DNA of 64,000 nucleotides from Hyphomonadaceae bacterium (GTDB lineage Bacteria > Pseudomonadota > Alphaproteobacteria > Caulobacterales > Aquidulcibacteraceae): assembly GCA_019753105.1 (NCBI GenBank), contig JAIELJ010000006.1, positions 372,001 to 436,000 of the forward strand, given 5' to 3'. Shown here piece after piece: positions 55,824-63,801 of the stretch. The notes beneath the pieces were generated by a model. The model saw nothing but the letters and a program-made list of their open reading frames with translations, made no database searches and was not told the origin of the DNA. Positions within the stretch are counted from its first letter, which is position 1. Every line of letters begins with the position of its first letter. The translations under genes and the position numbers were made by a program.

Positions 55824-56849
55824 ATGAAAATTCAGGGCGCCTCGATCCGGCGCTTTCTCGACAAGCCGGACAAAGCCGTCCGCGCTGTCCTTCTCTACGG
55901 ACCGAACGAGAGCTTCGTACACGAAGCCGCACAGACGCTAGCGGCGTGGGCTGTCGGCAAGTCGGACGATCCCTACGCGGTGACGAAACTCGGCGAGGAC
56001 GAGATCAAGAAAGATGCAGCACGCCTGGGCGATGCGCTCGCGGCGCAATCGCTGCTCGGCGGGCCAACGGTGGTGTGGGCGCGCATATCGGGCAAGGGCG
56101 CGGATGGCGCGATCGAACACGAGTTGGCCGCGATCGAGCGCAATGAGCCGGGCGGTTATTTGATTGTCGAAGCCGGCGATCTCGGCTCCACCGCGCCGCT
56201 CGTGAAGCAATTTACCGCCGCGAAAAACGGTGCTGTCATTGCGTTTTACGAAGAGACGGAAGCCGAGCGTGCGCAGTATGCGCGCTCGCTGGCGAAGGAT
56301 TTGGGGCTCAAGTTCGAGCATGGGGCCGAGGATACGTTCCTCGCGGCCCTCCCCGCCGATCGCGGCATGGCGCGCCAGGAGATCGAGAAGCTCGCGCTCT
56401 ATGCGCACAAGCTTGAACGGCCGATCTCGGCCGATGACATCGAAGCCTTGATGGCCGGCGAAGCGGAGAGCGCGCTCGATGCGGCGAGCTTGGCGGCGGC
56501 GCAGGGCAAGGCAGCACTTGCGGTCGAGGCACTGGCGCGGATCGATGGCCTCTCCGGCGTCTCGGCGTTACGCGCCCTGCTCCGGCGCATGCACCAGCTC
56601 CGCGATGTGCGCGCGATGATCGATGGCGGCGCAAGCCCAAGCGATGCAGTGGCGCGACTGCGGCCGCCGGTGTTTTGGAAAGAGCGCGACGCGGTTGCAG
56701 CACAAGCGCGGCTCTGGACGGCGAAGAAGCTCAACGCCGCATATGACGTGCTCTGGTCAGCGGAGCTACGCAGCAAGACGGCAGGTGCGCCGCAGGAACT
56801 CATTGCTGCGGATGCGTATCGCGGTGTGGCGAAGCTCGTGGGCGGCTAG
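55824..56849 (+). CDS. holA: DNA polymerase III subunit delta
   Basis: Clamp-loader delta subunit, 341 residues. The AAA-like N-terminal part is VRAVLLYGPNESFVHE, with ALPADRGMARQEIEKLALYA in the middle and the C-terminal ALLRRMHQLRDVRAMI collar. 17 bases after lptE. Confidence 0.93.
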   Translation: MKIQGASIRRFLDKPDKAVRAVLLYGPNESFVHEAAQTLAAWAVGKSDDPYAVTKLGEDEIKKDAARLGDALAAQSLLGGPTVVWARISGKGADGAIEHELAAIERNEPGGYLIVEAGDLGSTAPLVKQFTAAKNGAVIAFYEETEAERAQYARSLAKDLGLKFEHGAEDTFLAALPADRGMARQEIEKLALYAHKLERPISADDIEALMAGEAESALDAASLAAAQGKAALAVEALARIDGLSGVSALRALLRRMHQLRDVRAMIDGGASPSDAVARLRPPVFWKERDAVAAQARLWTAKKLNAAYDVLWSAELRSKTAGAPQELIAADAYRGVAKLVGG

Positions 56850-56916
56850 CGCTCCTCCGCTTTCTGTTGCTCTCTCCCCCGCCGACCGTTAGCGAACGGG
56901 GCAGAGAGGTTCCTGA

Positions 56917-58272
56917 ATGGACACGACCAAGAGCGGCGGCTTTCCCCTTTGGCTCCTGATGCTGATCGGCTTTGCCATCGGCTTGAGCATCGGGATCTAC
57001 GTCAATCAGACGATTATCGCCCCGCACTTGGCCAATCCCGATGTGATGGTCGGCCAAGCCGCGCAGGTCGAGTGGGTGATCGACAACATCACGGGGCCGA
57101 TCGGGCAGATCTTCCTCGGCCTGCTCTTCATGCTGATGCTGCCTCTGCTCTTCAGCGCCATTGTCGTTGGCGTCTCCGAAATGGGCGATCTGACGGCGCT
57201 CGGCCGCGTCGGCTGGAAGACGCTGCTGATGACGGTGATCGTGTCATCGATCGCGGTTGTGATCGGCCTGGCGGCGGTGAACATCCTCCAGCCTGGCGCC
57301 GGCATTGATCAGGCACTCGCGCAACGCCTGCTCGAACAGAACGCGTCGGCAGCGCAGGGCATTGTCGAGAACGCGCCGGAGAACGTGAACTTCGGCCAGT
57401 TCTTCCTCGAGCTTGTGCCGCGCAACGTCGTGAAGGCAGCCGCCGACATGCAAGTGCTGCCGCTGATGGTGTTTGCCGTCTTCTTCGGCATCGGCCTCGT
57501 CATGGTGAAATCCAAGGCCAGCGATCAGCTGCAGCTTGTCATCACCGGCCTGTTCGAAGTGATGATGAAGTTGCTCAACCTCGTCATTAAAACCGCGCCG
57601 ATCGCCATCGCCTGCTTGATGTTCAATCTGGCTGCGATGTTCGGTTGGGAATTGCTGCTGGCGCTTGGGCGTTTCACGGGGGTCGCCATTGGCGCCATGG
57701 CCGTCCACATGTTCGTGGTCTACCCGCTGTTCGTCATGATCCTCGGCGGCAAGAACCCGCTCACCTTCTTCAGCCAGGTCCGCGACCCGATGGTGGTGGC
57801 GTTCTCGACGGCCTCGTCCAACGCCACCCTCCCCGTCTCGCTTCGCGCCGCTGAGACTGAGCTGAAGCTGCCGAGCAAGATTTCGCGCTTCGTACTCACT
57901 GTCGGCGCCACCGCCAACCAGAACGGCACGGCGCTGTTCGAGGGCGTGACGGTGCTCTTTCTCGCGCAGTTCTTCGGCATTGCGCTTTCGATCGATCAGC
58001 AGCTCATCGTGATGCTGGTCTGCATCTTGGGCGGCGTCGGCACAGCCGGCGTGCCAGGCGGCTCGCTACCGGTGATCGCGATGATCCTGGCGATGGTTGG
58101 CATCCCACCGGAAGGCATCGGCCTCATCCTCGGCGTCGACCGCATCCTCGACATGTGCCGCACCACGCTCAACGTCACGGGCGACCTAGTCGTGGCGCAG
58201 ATCGTTTCACGCGGGGAGCGGGATCCGGCGGAGACGCCGCGCCTGGCGCCTGAAGCGCCGCCGGCGGGCTAA
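56917..58272 (+). CDS. Dicarboxylate/amino-acid:cation symporter (DAACS)
   Basis: Inner-membrane transporter, 451 residues, about eight helices with two re-entrant loops: the serine-rich FSTASSNATLPVSL (HP1), TANQNGTALFEGVTV (TM7), VGTAGVPGGSLPVIAM (HP2) and VDRILDMCRTTLNVTGDL (TM8). Imports C4-dicarboxylates, glutamate or aspartate with H+ or Na+. ATG at 56917 follows GAGAGG. Specificity cannot be settled. Confidence 0.93.
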   Translation: MDTTKSGGFPLWLLMLIGFAIGLSIGIYVNQTIIAPHLANPDVMVGQAAQVEWVIDNITGPIGQIFLGLLFMLMLPLLFSAIVVGVSEMGDLTALGRVGWKTLLMTVIVSSIAVVIGLAAVNILQPGAGIDQALAQRLLEQNASAAQGIVENAPENVNFGQFFLELVPRNVVKAAADMQVLPLMVFAVFFGIGLVMVKSKASDQLQLVITGLFEVMMKLLNLVIKTAPIAIACLMFNLAAMFGWELLLALGRFTGVAIGAMAVHMFVVYPLFVMILGGKNPLTFFSQVRDPMVVAFSTASSNATLPVSLRAAETELKLPSKISRFVLTVGATANQNGTALFEGVTVLFLAQFFGIALSIDQQLIVMLVCILGGVGTAGVPGGSLPVIAMILAMVGIPPEGIGLILGVDRILDMCRTTLNVTGDLVVAQIVSRGERDPAETPRLAPEAPPAG

Positions 58273-58340
58273 CCAGAATAGGGGCTTATCGGGCTCTATA
58301 CGATTGTTAGGTCTTTTTCGCCTAACAAGTATATAGGAAG

Positions 58341-58511
58341 CTATGGTCCATCGCGCTTGTTGAATGCCCTTAAGCCGGTCCAGAGCGCGGCAATGAGAGC
58401 AGCCCATCCGAATGGCCAGTTGTTCGACTGAGCCAAGACGACCGCTCCTAGCAACGCAAACCCGAGTGCAATGAAGAGCAAGAATACGGGGTGCGGATTC
58501 AGCGGATTCAT
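58341..58511 (-). CDS. Small two-helix membrane protein
   Basis: A 56-residue product from the ATG at 58511 (MNPLNPHPVFLLFIALGFAL) with a second hydrophobic segment WPFGWAALIAALWTGL; ends in charged FNKRDGP. No known family. Divergent from the second micropeptide locus. A 7-codon longer frame exists. Confidence 0.55.
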   Translation of the reverse strand: MNPLNPHPVFLLFIALGFALLGAVVLAQSNNWPFGWAALIAALWTGLRAFNKRDGP

Positions 58512-58621
58512 GACCGCGGGAGGGTAGCTCACATCGTCCCGTGACGCTCGTCACATCGCCCTGCCCCTCCCCGTCTTAGGTTCTCTTCATCGAAGCGATG
58601 ACGCCTCTGGGAGCAACCGAG

Positions 58622-58714
58622 ATGAACAAGTTGATGAGCCTTCTCCTCGCCGCCGCGCTGTTCGCGCCCGCCGCGTACGCCGTGCTGAACCAAGCCGCGC
58701 AAATCGTCGCCTGA
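58622..58714 (+). CDS. 30-residue hydrophobic micropeptide, family copy 3
   Basis: Encodes MNKLMSLLLAAALFAPAAYA then VLNQAAQIVA; 30 residues, same length and same ending as the copies at 24793 and 24917. The N-terminus differs most (NKLMSLLLAAAL), yet the hydrophobic core, the AFAP/ALFAP step and the AxA before the tail remain. GGGAGCAA precedes the ATG, as GGAGCAA does at copy 1. Secretion or membrane insertion is inferred. Confidence 0.8.
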   Translation: MNKLMSLLLAAALFAPAAYAVLNQAAQIVA

Positions 58715-58726
58715 GGAGAGACCGCC

Positions 58727-58819
58727 ATGATGAAGTTTTTCTGTCTGATCGCCGCCTGCGCCGTGTTCGCACCGATGGCGATGAGCGTGATGAACCAAGC
58801 TGCCCAAATCGTCGCCTAA
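58727..58819 (+). CDS. 30-residue hydrophobic micropeptide, family copy 4
   Basis: Encodes MMKFFCLIAACAVFAPMAMS then VMNQAAQIVA, 12 bases after copy 3, with a GAGGAGA site that includes the stop region of copy 3. Closest to copy 2 (both have AMSVMNQAAQIVA). The pairwise arrangement with a terminator after it repeats the first locus. One extra cysteine at residue 6. Confidence 0.8.
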   Translation: MMKFFCLIAACAVFAPMAMSVMNQAAQIVA

Positions 58820-58860
58820 TCGCCTCGCAAGCAACGACGACTAAGCAGTCCAAAGTGAAG

Positions 58861-58893
58861 GGCGTCGCGGGAAGCTCCCCCCGCGGCGCCTTT
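58861..58893 (+). terminator. Hairpin terminator after micropeptide pair 2
   Basis: Stem GGCGTCGCGGG / CCCGCGGCGCC (one G-T pair) with an AAGCTCCC loop, then TTT. Loop resembles TAGCTCCC at 25067. Confidence 0.8.
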
Positions 58894-58900
58894 CATCTAT

Positions 58901-60046
58901 TCAGAGCGCCCGCTTGGCGCGGATGAGCGCTTCGGCGCCGCGGTCGAGCGTTTCGTCACGCTTGGCGAAGCAGAGACGCACGAGCGCGGGCGCGCCGGGA
59001 TTTGCGTAGAAGGCCGAGACGGGAATGGTGGCGACGCCATGCTCGATGGCGTGTTTGGCGAAGGCTTCGTCGCTCATGGCGATGCCCGAGGCGGGGAGAT
59101 CGATGCTGACGAAGTAGGCGCCTTTCGCTGGCAACAACGCAAACCCCTCCCCTTCGAGCGCGCTGACCAGCCGGTCCCGCGAACGCTGAAAGCCCGTGCG
59201 CATGGCATCGAAATAGCTCCGCTCTTTGCTGAGTGCGTAAGCGACGGCGCGTTGCAGATTGGGCGGCGTGGTGAAGGTGAGGAATTGATGCGCCTTGGCG
59301 AAGACATCCATCAGCGCCGGTGCACCGCACGCGAACCCGACCTTCCAGCCGGTGAGCGAAAACATCTTGCCGGCCGAACCGATCTTCAAAGTGCGGTCGC
59401 GCAATAGCTCAAGCATCGAGACATGCCGCTCATCATCGAACAGCACATGCTCCCAGACCTCGTCACTGACGACGATAGCGTTATGCGCACGGCAAAGCTC
59501 GGCTAGCATGGCGAGCTCTTCCCTGCTCATCACCGAGGCGCTCGGATTGAGTGGCGTGTTGATGACGACGAGGCGGGTCTTCTCGTTAAACGCAGCCGTC
59601 AGTGTTTCACGTTGCAAGCGCCAATGCGGCGGCGTCAGACGCACGATGCTCGGTACGCCGCCGGCGCGGCGCACCATCGGCAGATAGGCGTCATACATCG
59701 GCTCGAACAGAATGACTTCGTCACCGGGTTCGATGAAGGCAAGCAACGCGGCGGCGATGGCTTCAGTGGCGCCGGAGGTGATTGTGATTTCGCTCTGCCA
59801 ATCGAGGTCGATGTTTTGATGCTCGCGATAGTGTGCAGCCACCGCTTGGCGAAGGGCGGGCAGGCCGCGCGACGGCGGATATTGGTTCGGGCCCTCGAGT
59901 GTGGCCTTCGCGGCAGCTTCGAGAATGTCGAGCGGTCCGTCCTCTTCAGGAAACCCCTGCCCCAGATTTACAGCGCCCTTTTCCGCCGCGAGGCGCGACA
60001 TGGTTTCGAAGATCGTGGTGCCGAGGGATGCGTAGACCGAGTTCAT
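58901..60046 (-). CDS. Class I/II PLP aminotransferase
   Basis: Fold type I aminotransferase, 381 residues from the ATG at 60046. TSGATEAIAAALLAF and NTPLNPSASVMSREEL are the usual cofactor and substrate segments, and PLP Lys lies in SAGKMFSLTGWKVGF. Sequence style fits the kynurenine/methionine aminotransferase group (YbdL-like), which acts on large hydrophobic amino acids or their keto acids. Alone on this strand. Confidence 0.9.
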   Translation of the reverse strand: MNSVYASLGTTIFETMSRLAAEKGAVNLGQGFPEEDGPLDILEAAAKATLEGPNQYPPSRGLPALRQAVAAHYREHQNIDLDWQSEITITSGATEAIAAALLAFIEPGDEVILFEPMYDAYLPMVRRAGGVPSIVRLTPPHWRLQRETLTAAFNEKTRLVVINTPLNPSASVMSREELAMLAELCRAHNAIVVSDEVWEHVLFDDERHVSMLELLRDRTLKIGSAGKMFSLTGWKVGFACGAPALMDVFAKAHQFLTFTTPPNLQRAVAYALSKERSYFDAMRTGFQRSRDRLVSALEGEGFALLPAKGAYFVSIDLPASGIAMSDEAFAKHAIEHGVATIPVSAFYANPGAPALVRLCFAKRDETLDRGAEALIRAKRAL

Positions 60047-60052
60047 GAGCAA

Positions 60053-60504
60053 GCCTTAGCGCAACCACGCACGCGCATACATCACCGCGCTTCTCAGAAG
60101 CCGGAGGGCGAGACGCTGAGCTGACGCGCTAAGGCGCCGAAGGATAGAGAGATACTGCGCGTTTCGCTCAGCGTCCCCGCGATGCTGACATCAGCGCAAG
60201 AGATGAGGAGCTATTCACTCCGGGCCCTGTGCGCCAACGGCGAGCGGGTCGATCCATCATCGATCCCCGGACCGCGACGGTTTCAATCCCCGCCGCCTAA
60301 CCTCACTCATCGCGTCCCGTTCACATTGGGCTGGATCCAACGCCCCTCCGATGAACGGACAAGCGAAGTATACGCGTGGTTTGACGGTGTAGGATAAGTT
60401 TGGAGCTATCCACGCCTGAGGATCGTCACAACGCGGGAAACGCTGCGCGCGGGCAGAATCTATCCTCTGGATTTGCCGTCAGTCGTTGAGTGTTCTAACG
60501 AACG
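60053..60504. other. Gap between the aminotransferase and parB
   Basis: About 450 bases. The only frame of note (60182-60397) is Pro/Arg-rich without a recognisable fold or ribosome site, so I see nothing here except promoter and leader sequence for the aminotransferase and the end of the parB operon. Confidence 0.4.
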
Positions 60505-61557
60505 TTAGAACCCACCACGCAGGCGGCGGATGACGTCGTCGAGTTGTTCGAGCGTCTTGTAGGTGATTTTCACCTCGCCGGCGCTCCCCTTCTCGGCAAT
60601 CGTCACATCGAGGCCGAGCGCGTTGGAGAGCGATGCTTCCAGCGCGCGCGTGTCGGCGGACTTGGCTTCAGCGGCGACAACTGACGCACGGGGCCCGTGC
60701 TTTTCGTCCTTCGCAAGTTGCGCAATGCGCTCGACTTCGCGGACGTTCAGACCTTCGCTGATCACGCGTTGCGCCAAGGCGTGCTGATCGGGTGCGGTCA
60801 GGATCGCGCGAGCGTGGCCTGATGAGAGCCTGCCATCGCGCACCATCTCTTGCAGATCGTCAGGCAGCTTCAACAAGCGCAGCATGTTGGCGATGTGCGG
60901 ACGCGACTTGCCGACAGCTTCGGCGATGTCTTCTTGCGTGCGGCCGAAGCGATCGATCAAAGCTTGGAAGCCTTGCGCTTCTTCGATCGGGTTGAGATCC
61001 GTGCGTTGCACGTTTTCGACGATCGCGATCTCGAGCACTTCAACTTCGTTGAACTCACGGATCACGGCCGGGATCGTGTGCAGGCCAGCGCGTTGCGCTG
61101 CGCGCCAACGGCGTTCACCGGCGACGATCTCATATTTGCCGTCCGCGATCGGGCGCACGAGAATCGGCTGCAGCACGCCGTGCGTGCGGATCGAGTTCGA
61201 CAGCTCGTTCAGCTCGCCTTCGTCGAACGTGCGGCGCGGCTGCTGCGGATTGCGTTGCACGAGATCGATCGGCAGACCGCGCGGACCGTCGGCGCCTGCA
61301 GCGGCTTGTGGCGGCGCAGCAGCAACGGGCGCCGCGACAGGCGCCGGAGTCGGCGCGGGCGCTTGGGGGGGCGGCTGTTGCGTCTGCGCGACCGGCAGCT
61401 CAAACACGTTGCGCGGCGGCTCGACCGGCGCGGGACGCGTCTCATTGGTGGCAGGCCAAGCCGGCGCGTTCGCGGGTGTTGGCGTATCGGTGCGCACAGG
61501 TTCGCCGAGCAACGCTGACAGTCCGCGCCCCAGGCCCCGTGGTCTCAAATCGCTCAT
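60505..61557 (-). CDS. parB: Chromosome partition protein ParB
   Basis: CTP-switch clamp that binds parS sites and organises the origin region. Residues 1-90 contain RPRGLGRGLSALLGEP and a Pro/Ala-rich linker; the CTP-binding domain has ELSNSIRTHGVLQPILVRP and GERRWRAAQRAG; the helix-turn-helix has RTQEDIAEAVGKSRPHIANML. The C-terminal dimer domain ends TYKTLEQLDDVIRRLRGGF. 90 bases after parA. Confidence 0.96.
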   Translation of the reverse strand: MSDLRPRGLGRGLSALLGEPVRTDTPTPANAPAWPATNETRPAPVEPPRNVFELPVAQTQQPPPQAPAPTPAPVAAPVAAAPPQAAAGADGPRGLPIDLVQRNPQQPRRTFDEGELNELSNSIRTHGVLQPILVRPIADGKYEIVAGERRWRAAQRAGLHTIPAVIREFNEVEVLEIAIVENVQRTDLNPIEEAQGFQALIDRFGRTQEDIAEAVGKSRPHIANMLRLLKLPDDLQEMVRDGRLSSGHARAILTAPDQHALAQRVISEGLNVREVERIAQLAKDEKHGPRASVVAAEAKSADTRALEASLSNALGLDVTIAEKGSAGEVKITYKTLEQLDDVIRRLRGGF

Positions 61558-61647
61558 CGCCCTCGTCTCCGTCCCGACCCGATTCGGTTTCGCTTAACAG
61601 ATTGGTGGGCAATCCTTGCCCGTAGGTAAAAATTTCCGGTTCAAAAC

Positions 61648-62436
61648 TCACGCAGCAGCGCGCATGCGCTCGCGATCGATCAGCTCTTTGGCAAGAGCGA
61701 TGTACGCTTTGCTACCCGCTGCGTTCTGATCGTAGATGATCGCGGGCAGGCCGTGCGACGGTGCCTCGCTGATCCGCACATTGCGCGGGATCACCGTCTC
61801 ATAGACTTTGTCCGGGAAGTGCGCCCTCACCTCTTGCGCGACCTGCTCGCTGAGCGCTGTGCGCTTGTCGTACATGGTGAGCACGACGCCTTGGATATCG
61901 AGCGTCGGATTCAAATTGATCTTCACAGCATTGATGGTCGCAACCAATTGCGCGAGGCCTTCAAGCGCGAAGTATTCCGTCTGCAGCGGCACGAGCACGC
62001 CATCCGATGCAGTGAGCGCATTCACCGTCAACACGTTCAAAGACGGCGGGCAATCGATCAAAATGTAATCGACACCGAGCTGCGATTCCGAACGAAACTG
62101 GTCGATCGCGCGACGCAGAAAATGCTGTGGTTGCGCCTCTCCGAGCAATTCGCCTTCAACACCGGAGAGACGCGCATCGCCCGGCGTGATGTACAAATTG
62201 GGCACCTTCGTCGGCAGGATCGCTTTCGCCAGCGGCAGCTGTCCGATGAGCACGTCATAGCTCGTGACGGTGCGGTCGTGCGGATGGATGTCGAGGCCGG
62301 TCGAGGCGTTGCCTTGCGGGTCGGTGTCGAAGATGAGCACGCCCTTCCCGGCCGCCGCCAAGGCGGTGCCGAGATTGATCGCGGTCGTCGTCTTGCCCAC
62401 GCCGCCCTTCTGGTTGGCGATCGCCAAAACACGCAT
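61648..62436 (-). CDS. parA: Chromosome partition ATPase ParA
   Basis: Deviant-Walker ATPase, 262 residues: IANQKGGVGKTTTAINLG (7-24), DTDPQGNASTGL and DYILIDCPPSL. Moves ParB-origin complexes to the new pole. Follows rsmG by 29 bases; the usual alphaproteobacterial rsmG-parA-parB order. Confidence 0.97.
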   Translation of the reverse strand: MRVLAIANQKGGVGKTTTAINLGTALAAAGKGVLIFDTDPQGNASTGLDIHPHDRTVTSYDVLIGQLPLAKAILPTKVPNLYITPGDARLSGVEGELLGEAQPQHFLRRAIDQFRSESQLGVDYILIDCPPSLNVLTVNALTASDGVLVPLQTEYFALEGLAQLVATINAVKINLNPTLDIQGVVLTMYDKRTALSEQVAQEVRAHFPDKVYETVIPRNVRISEAPSHGLPAIIYDQNAAGSKAYIALAKELIDRERMRAAA

Positions 62437-62465
62437 GTCCCCGTCTCCTGTTCGGAGCCCAGCGG

Positions 62466-63101
62466 TCAGGCGGCCTTTGTTATGCGAACAATGCGGCCGC
62501 GCGGATCGCTGATGCTCTCCAGCACGTCTGCCCGGAACGCCCCACCATTTAGGACGTCTTTCGCGGCGGCCAGCTCGGCTTCCAGGTCTGCGCCTTTGTG
62601 GAAGAGCCCAATCGCGCCGCGATCGAGAATCGGCTTCGCATAGGGGATGAGTCGCGGCAAGGGAGCCAAAGCACGGGCGGTAACGACGTCATACCGGCCC
62701 TTCCCGGCGCCAAAGTCCTCGATCCGGAGATTGAAGACGGTAGCGGGGAGCCCCGCTTCGGCGGCTACCGCCATCAGGAACTTGGCCTTTTTGCCAATGG
62801 ATTCCACGAGGTGGACTTGCGCACCTGGCTGGCCCGCCAGAAAGCTCGCGATCACCAGGGCTGGGAACCCCGCCCCCGAACCCAGATCCACCCAGGATTT
62901 CGCCTCAGGGGCGAATTTCAAAAGCTGTGCACTATCGAGTGCGTGACGGGACCAGAAGAGCTCCAGCTCCTTCGGCCCGACCAGATTCATGCGCTCGGAC
63001 CACTCCACCAGCAGCCGGCGATAGGTTTCCAGGCGGTCGATTGTTTCCTGTGAAACGGGCAGGCCAAGGTCTCGGGCGAATTCCTGAGGTCCGTAGCTCA
63101 C
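62466..63101 (-). CDS. rsmG: 16S rRNA (guanine527-N7)-methyltransferase
   Basis: SAM-dependent methylase (GidB) of 16S rRNA, 211 residues: LVEWSERMNLVG, the SAM-binding WVDLGSGAGFPALVIA and VTARALAPLPRLI. GTG start at 63101 overlapping the stop of the SnoaL-like gene (GTGA). Two small genes separate it from mnmG, which is unusual because the two are normally adjacent. Confidence 0.95.
   Translation of the reverse strand: MSYGPQEFARDLGLPVSQETIDRLETYRRLLVEWSERMNLVGPKELELFWSRHALDSAQLLKFAPEAKSWVDLGSGAGFPALVIASFLAGQPGAQVHLVESIGKKAKFLMAVAAEAGLPATVFNLRIEDFGAGKGRYDVVTARALAPLPRLIPYAKPILDRGAIGLFHKGADLEAELAAAKDVLNGGAFRADVLESISDPRGRIVRITKAA
63042..63057. other. Possible degenerate parS-like site in rsmG
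   Basis: TGTTTCCTGTGAAACG matches 13 of 16 positions of the bacterial parS consensus TGTTTCACGTGAAACA, with the two central differences and the last base. It is in rsmG, close to parAB, where real parS sites often lie. Confidence 0.3.
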
Positions 63102-63454
63102 GGGTGGGGCTCCAAGCCCTGCTGGCGCCTAAAGCTGCCCTCGTCCCAATAACCGCGCTGGAAAACGATCTGGCCGCCAACGACCTGAAAGAACCCGCAG
63201 CCGCGAAGGCCCTTCGGGTCGCGCCACTCAAGGATTGCCCAGTCTCCGTCCTCAAAAAGGTTCTCGCGGATACAGACCATCGTGGCCTGGCCAAACTCGC
63301 GCTCGAACATGGCGCGAATGGCGGCCTTGCCCACCAACGGCTCCCACATGACCTGGTGGTTCACAGCGTCTTCGGCATAAAACGCCGAAAGCGCAGCCGC
63401 GTCCGCTCGGTTGAACGCTTCGATCCAGGCTTCAACGGTCTGGCGCGGACTCAC
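63098..63454 (-). CDS. SnoaL/NTF2-like small protein
   Basis: A 118-residue cone-shaped alpha+beta barrel protein: VEAWIEAFNRADAAALSAFYAEDAV is the usual N-terminal helix pair, followed by strands FEDGDWAILEWRDPKG and CGFFQVVGGQIVFQRGYWD. Such proteins are steroid- or polyketide-cyclase-like enzymes or binding proteins; no active-site set can be assigned. GTG start overlapping the DUF3088 stop. Placed between mnmG and rsmG. Confidence 0.85.
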   Translation of the reverse strand: MSPRQTVEAWIEAFNRADAAALSAFYAEDAVNHQVMWEPLVGKAAIRAMFEREFGQATMVCIRENLFEDGDWAILEWRDPKGLRGCGFFQVVGGQIVFQRGYWDEGSFRRQQGLEPHP

Positions 63455-63801
63455 GGATGCGGCCCTGCCCCGCCATAGGTCGCCGCCAGATAGCGCGTGA
63501 TCGGCTTGGGATCGTCCAGGAAGAAAACGCCCTCGAACTCCTTGGCGTCAGCCGGCGGCGTCGAGCCTGCCGCGAGCACCAGGACGGGCATGGATTGGTT
63601 GCCCTCACCGATCATCGCGATGATCTCACTGCGCGGCCGCGGGAACGCGCTGCGGCGGACATCGATGCGCTTCTCCCACTCGGGGTTAGCGAGCAGCGCA
63701 CCCTCCATCGTCGCGCACGATGTGCAGAACCATGCGCCATCGAGCGCCGCGTCTTCGAACGGCGCCGCGATGATGAAGAGCGTGTCGCGGGAGGGCTTCA
63801 T
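63451..63801 (-). CDS. DUF3088 thioredoxin-like protein
   Basis: A 116-residue protein with a CxxC motif in [11 protein letters not shown] (residues about 24-34) and a [14 protein letters not shown] strand near residues 70-83 that resembles the cis-Pro strand of thioredoxin folds. DUF3088 has no established function. ATG at 63801 overlaps the mnmG stop (ATGA), so translation is coupled. Confidence 0.82.
   Translation of the reverse strand: MKPSRDTLFIIAAPFEDAALDGAWFCTSCATMEGALLANPEWEKRIDVRRSAFPRPRSEIIAMIGEGNQSMPVLVLAAGSTPPADAKEFEGVFFLDDPKPITRYLAATYGGAGPHP

Noticed and set aside
60182-60397. 71-residue open frame in the aminotransferase-parB gap
   Set aside because: Pro/Arg-rich, no ribosome site or family, most likely chance.
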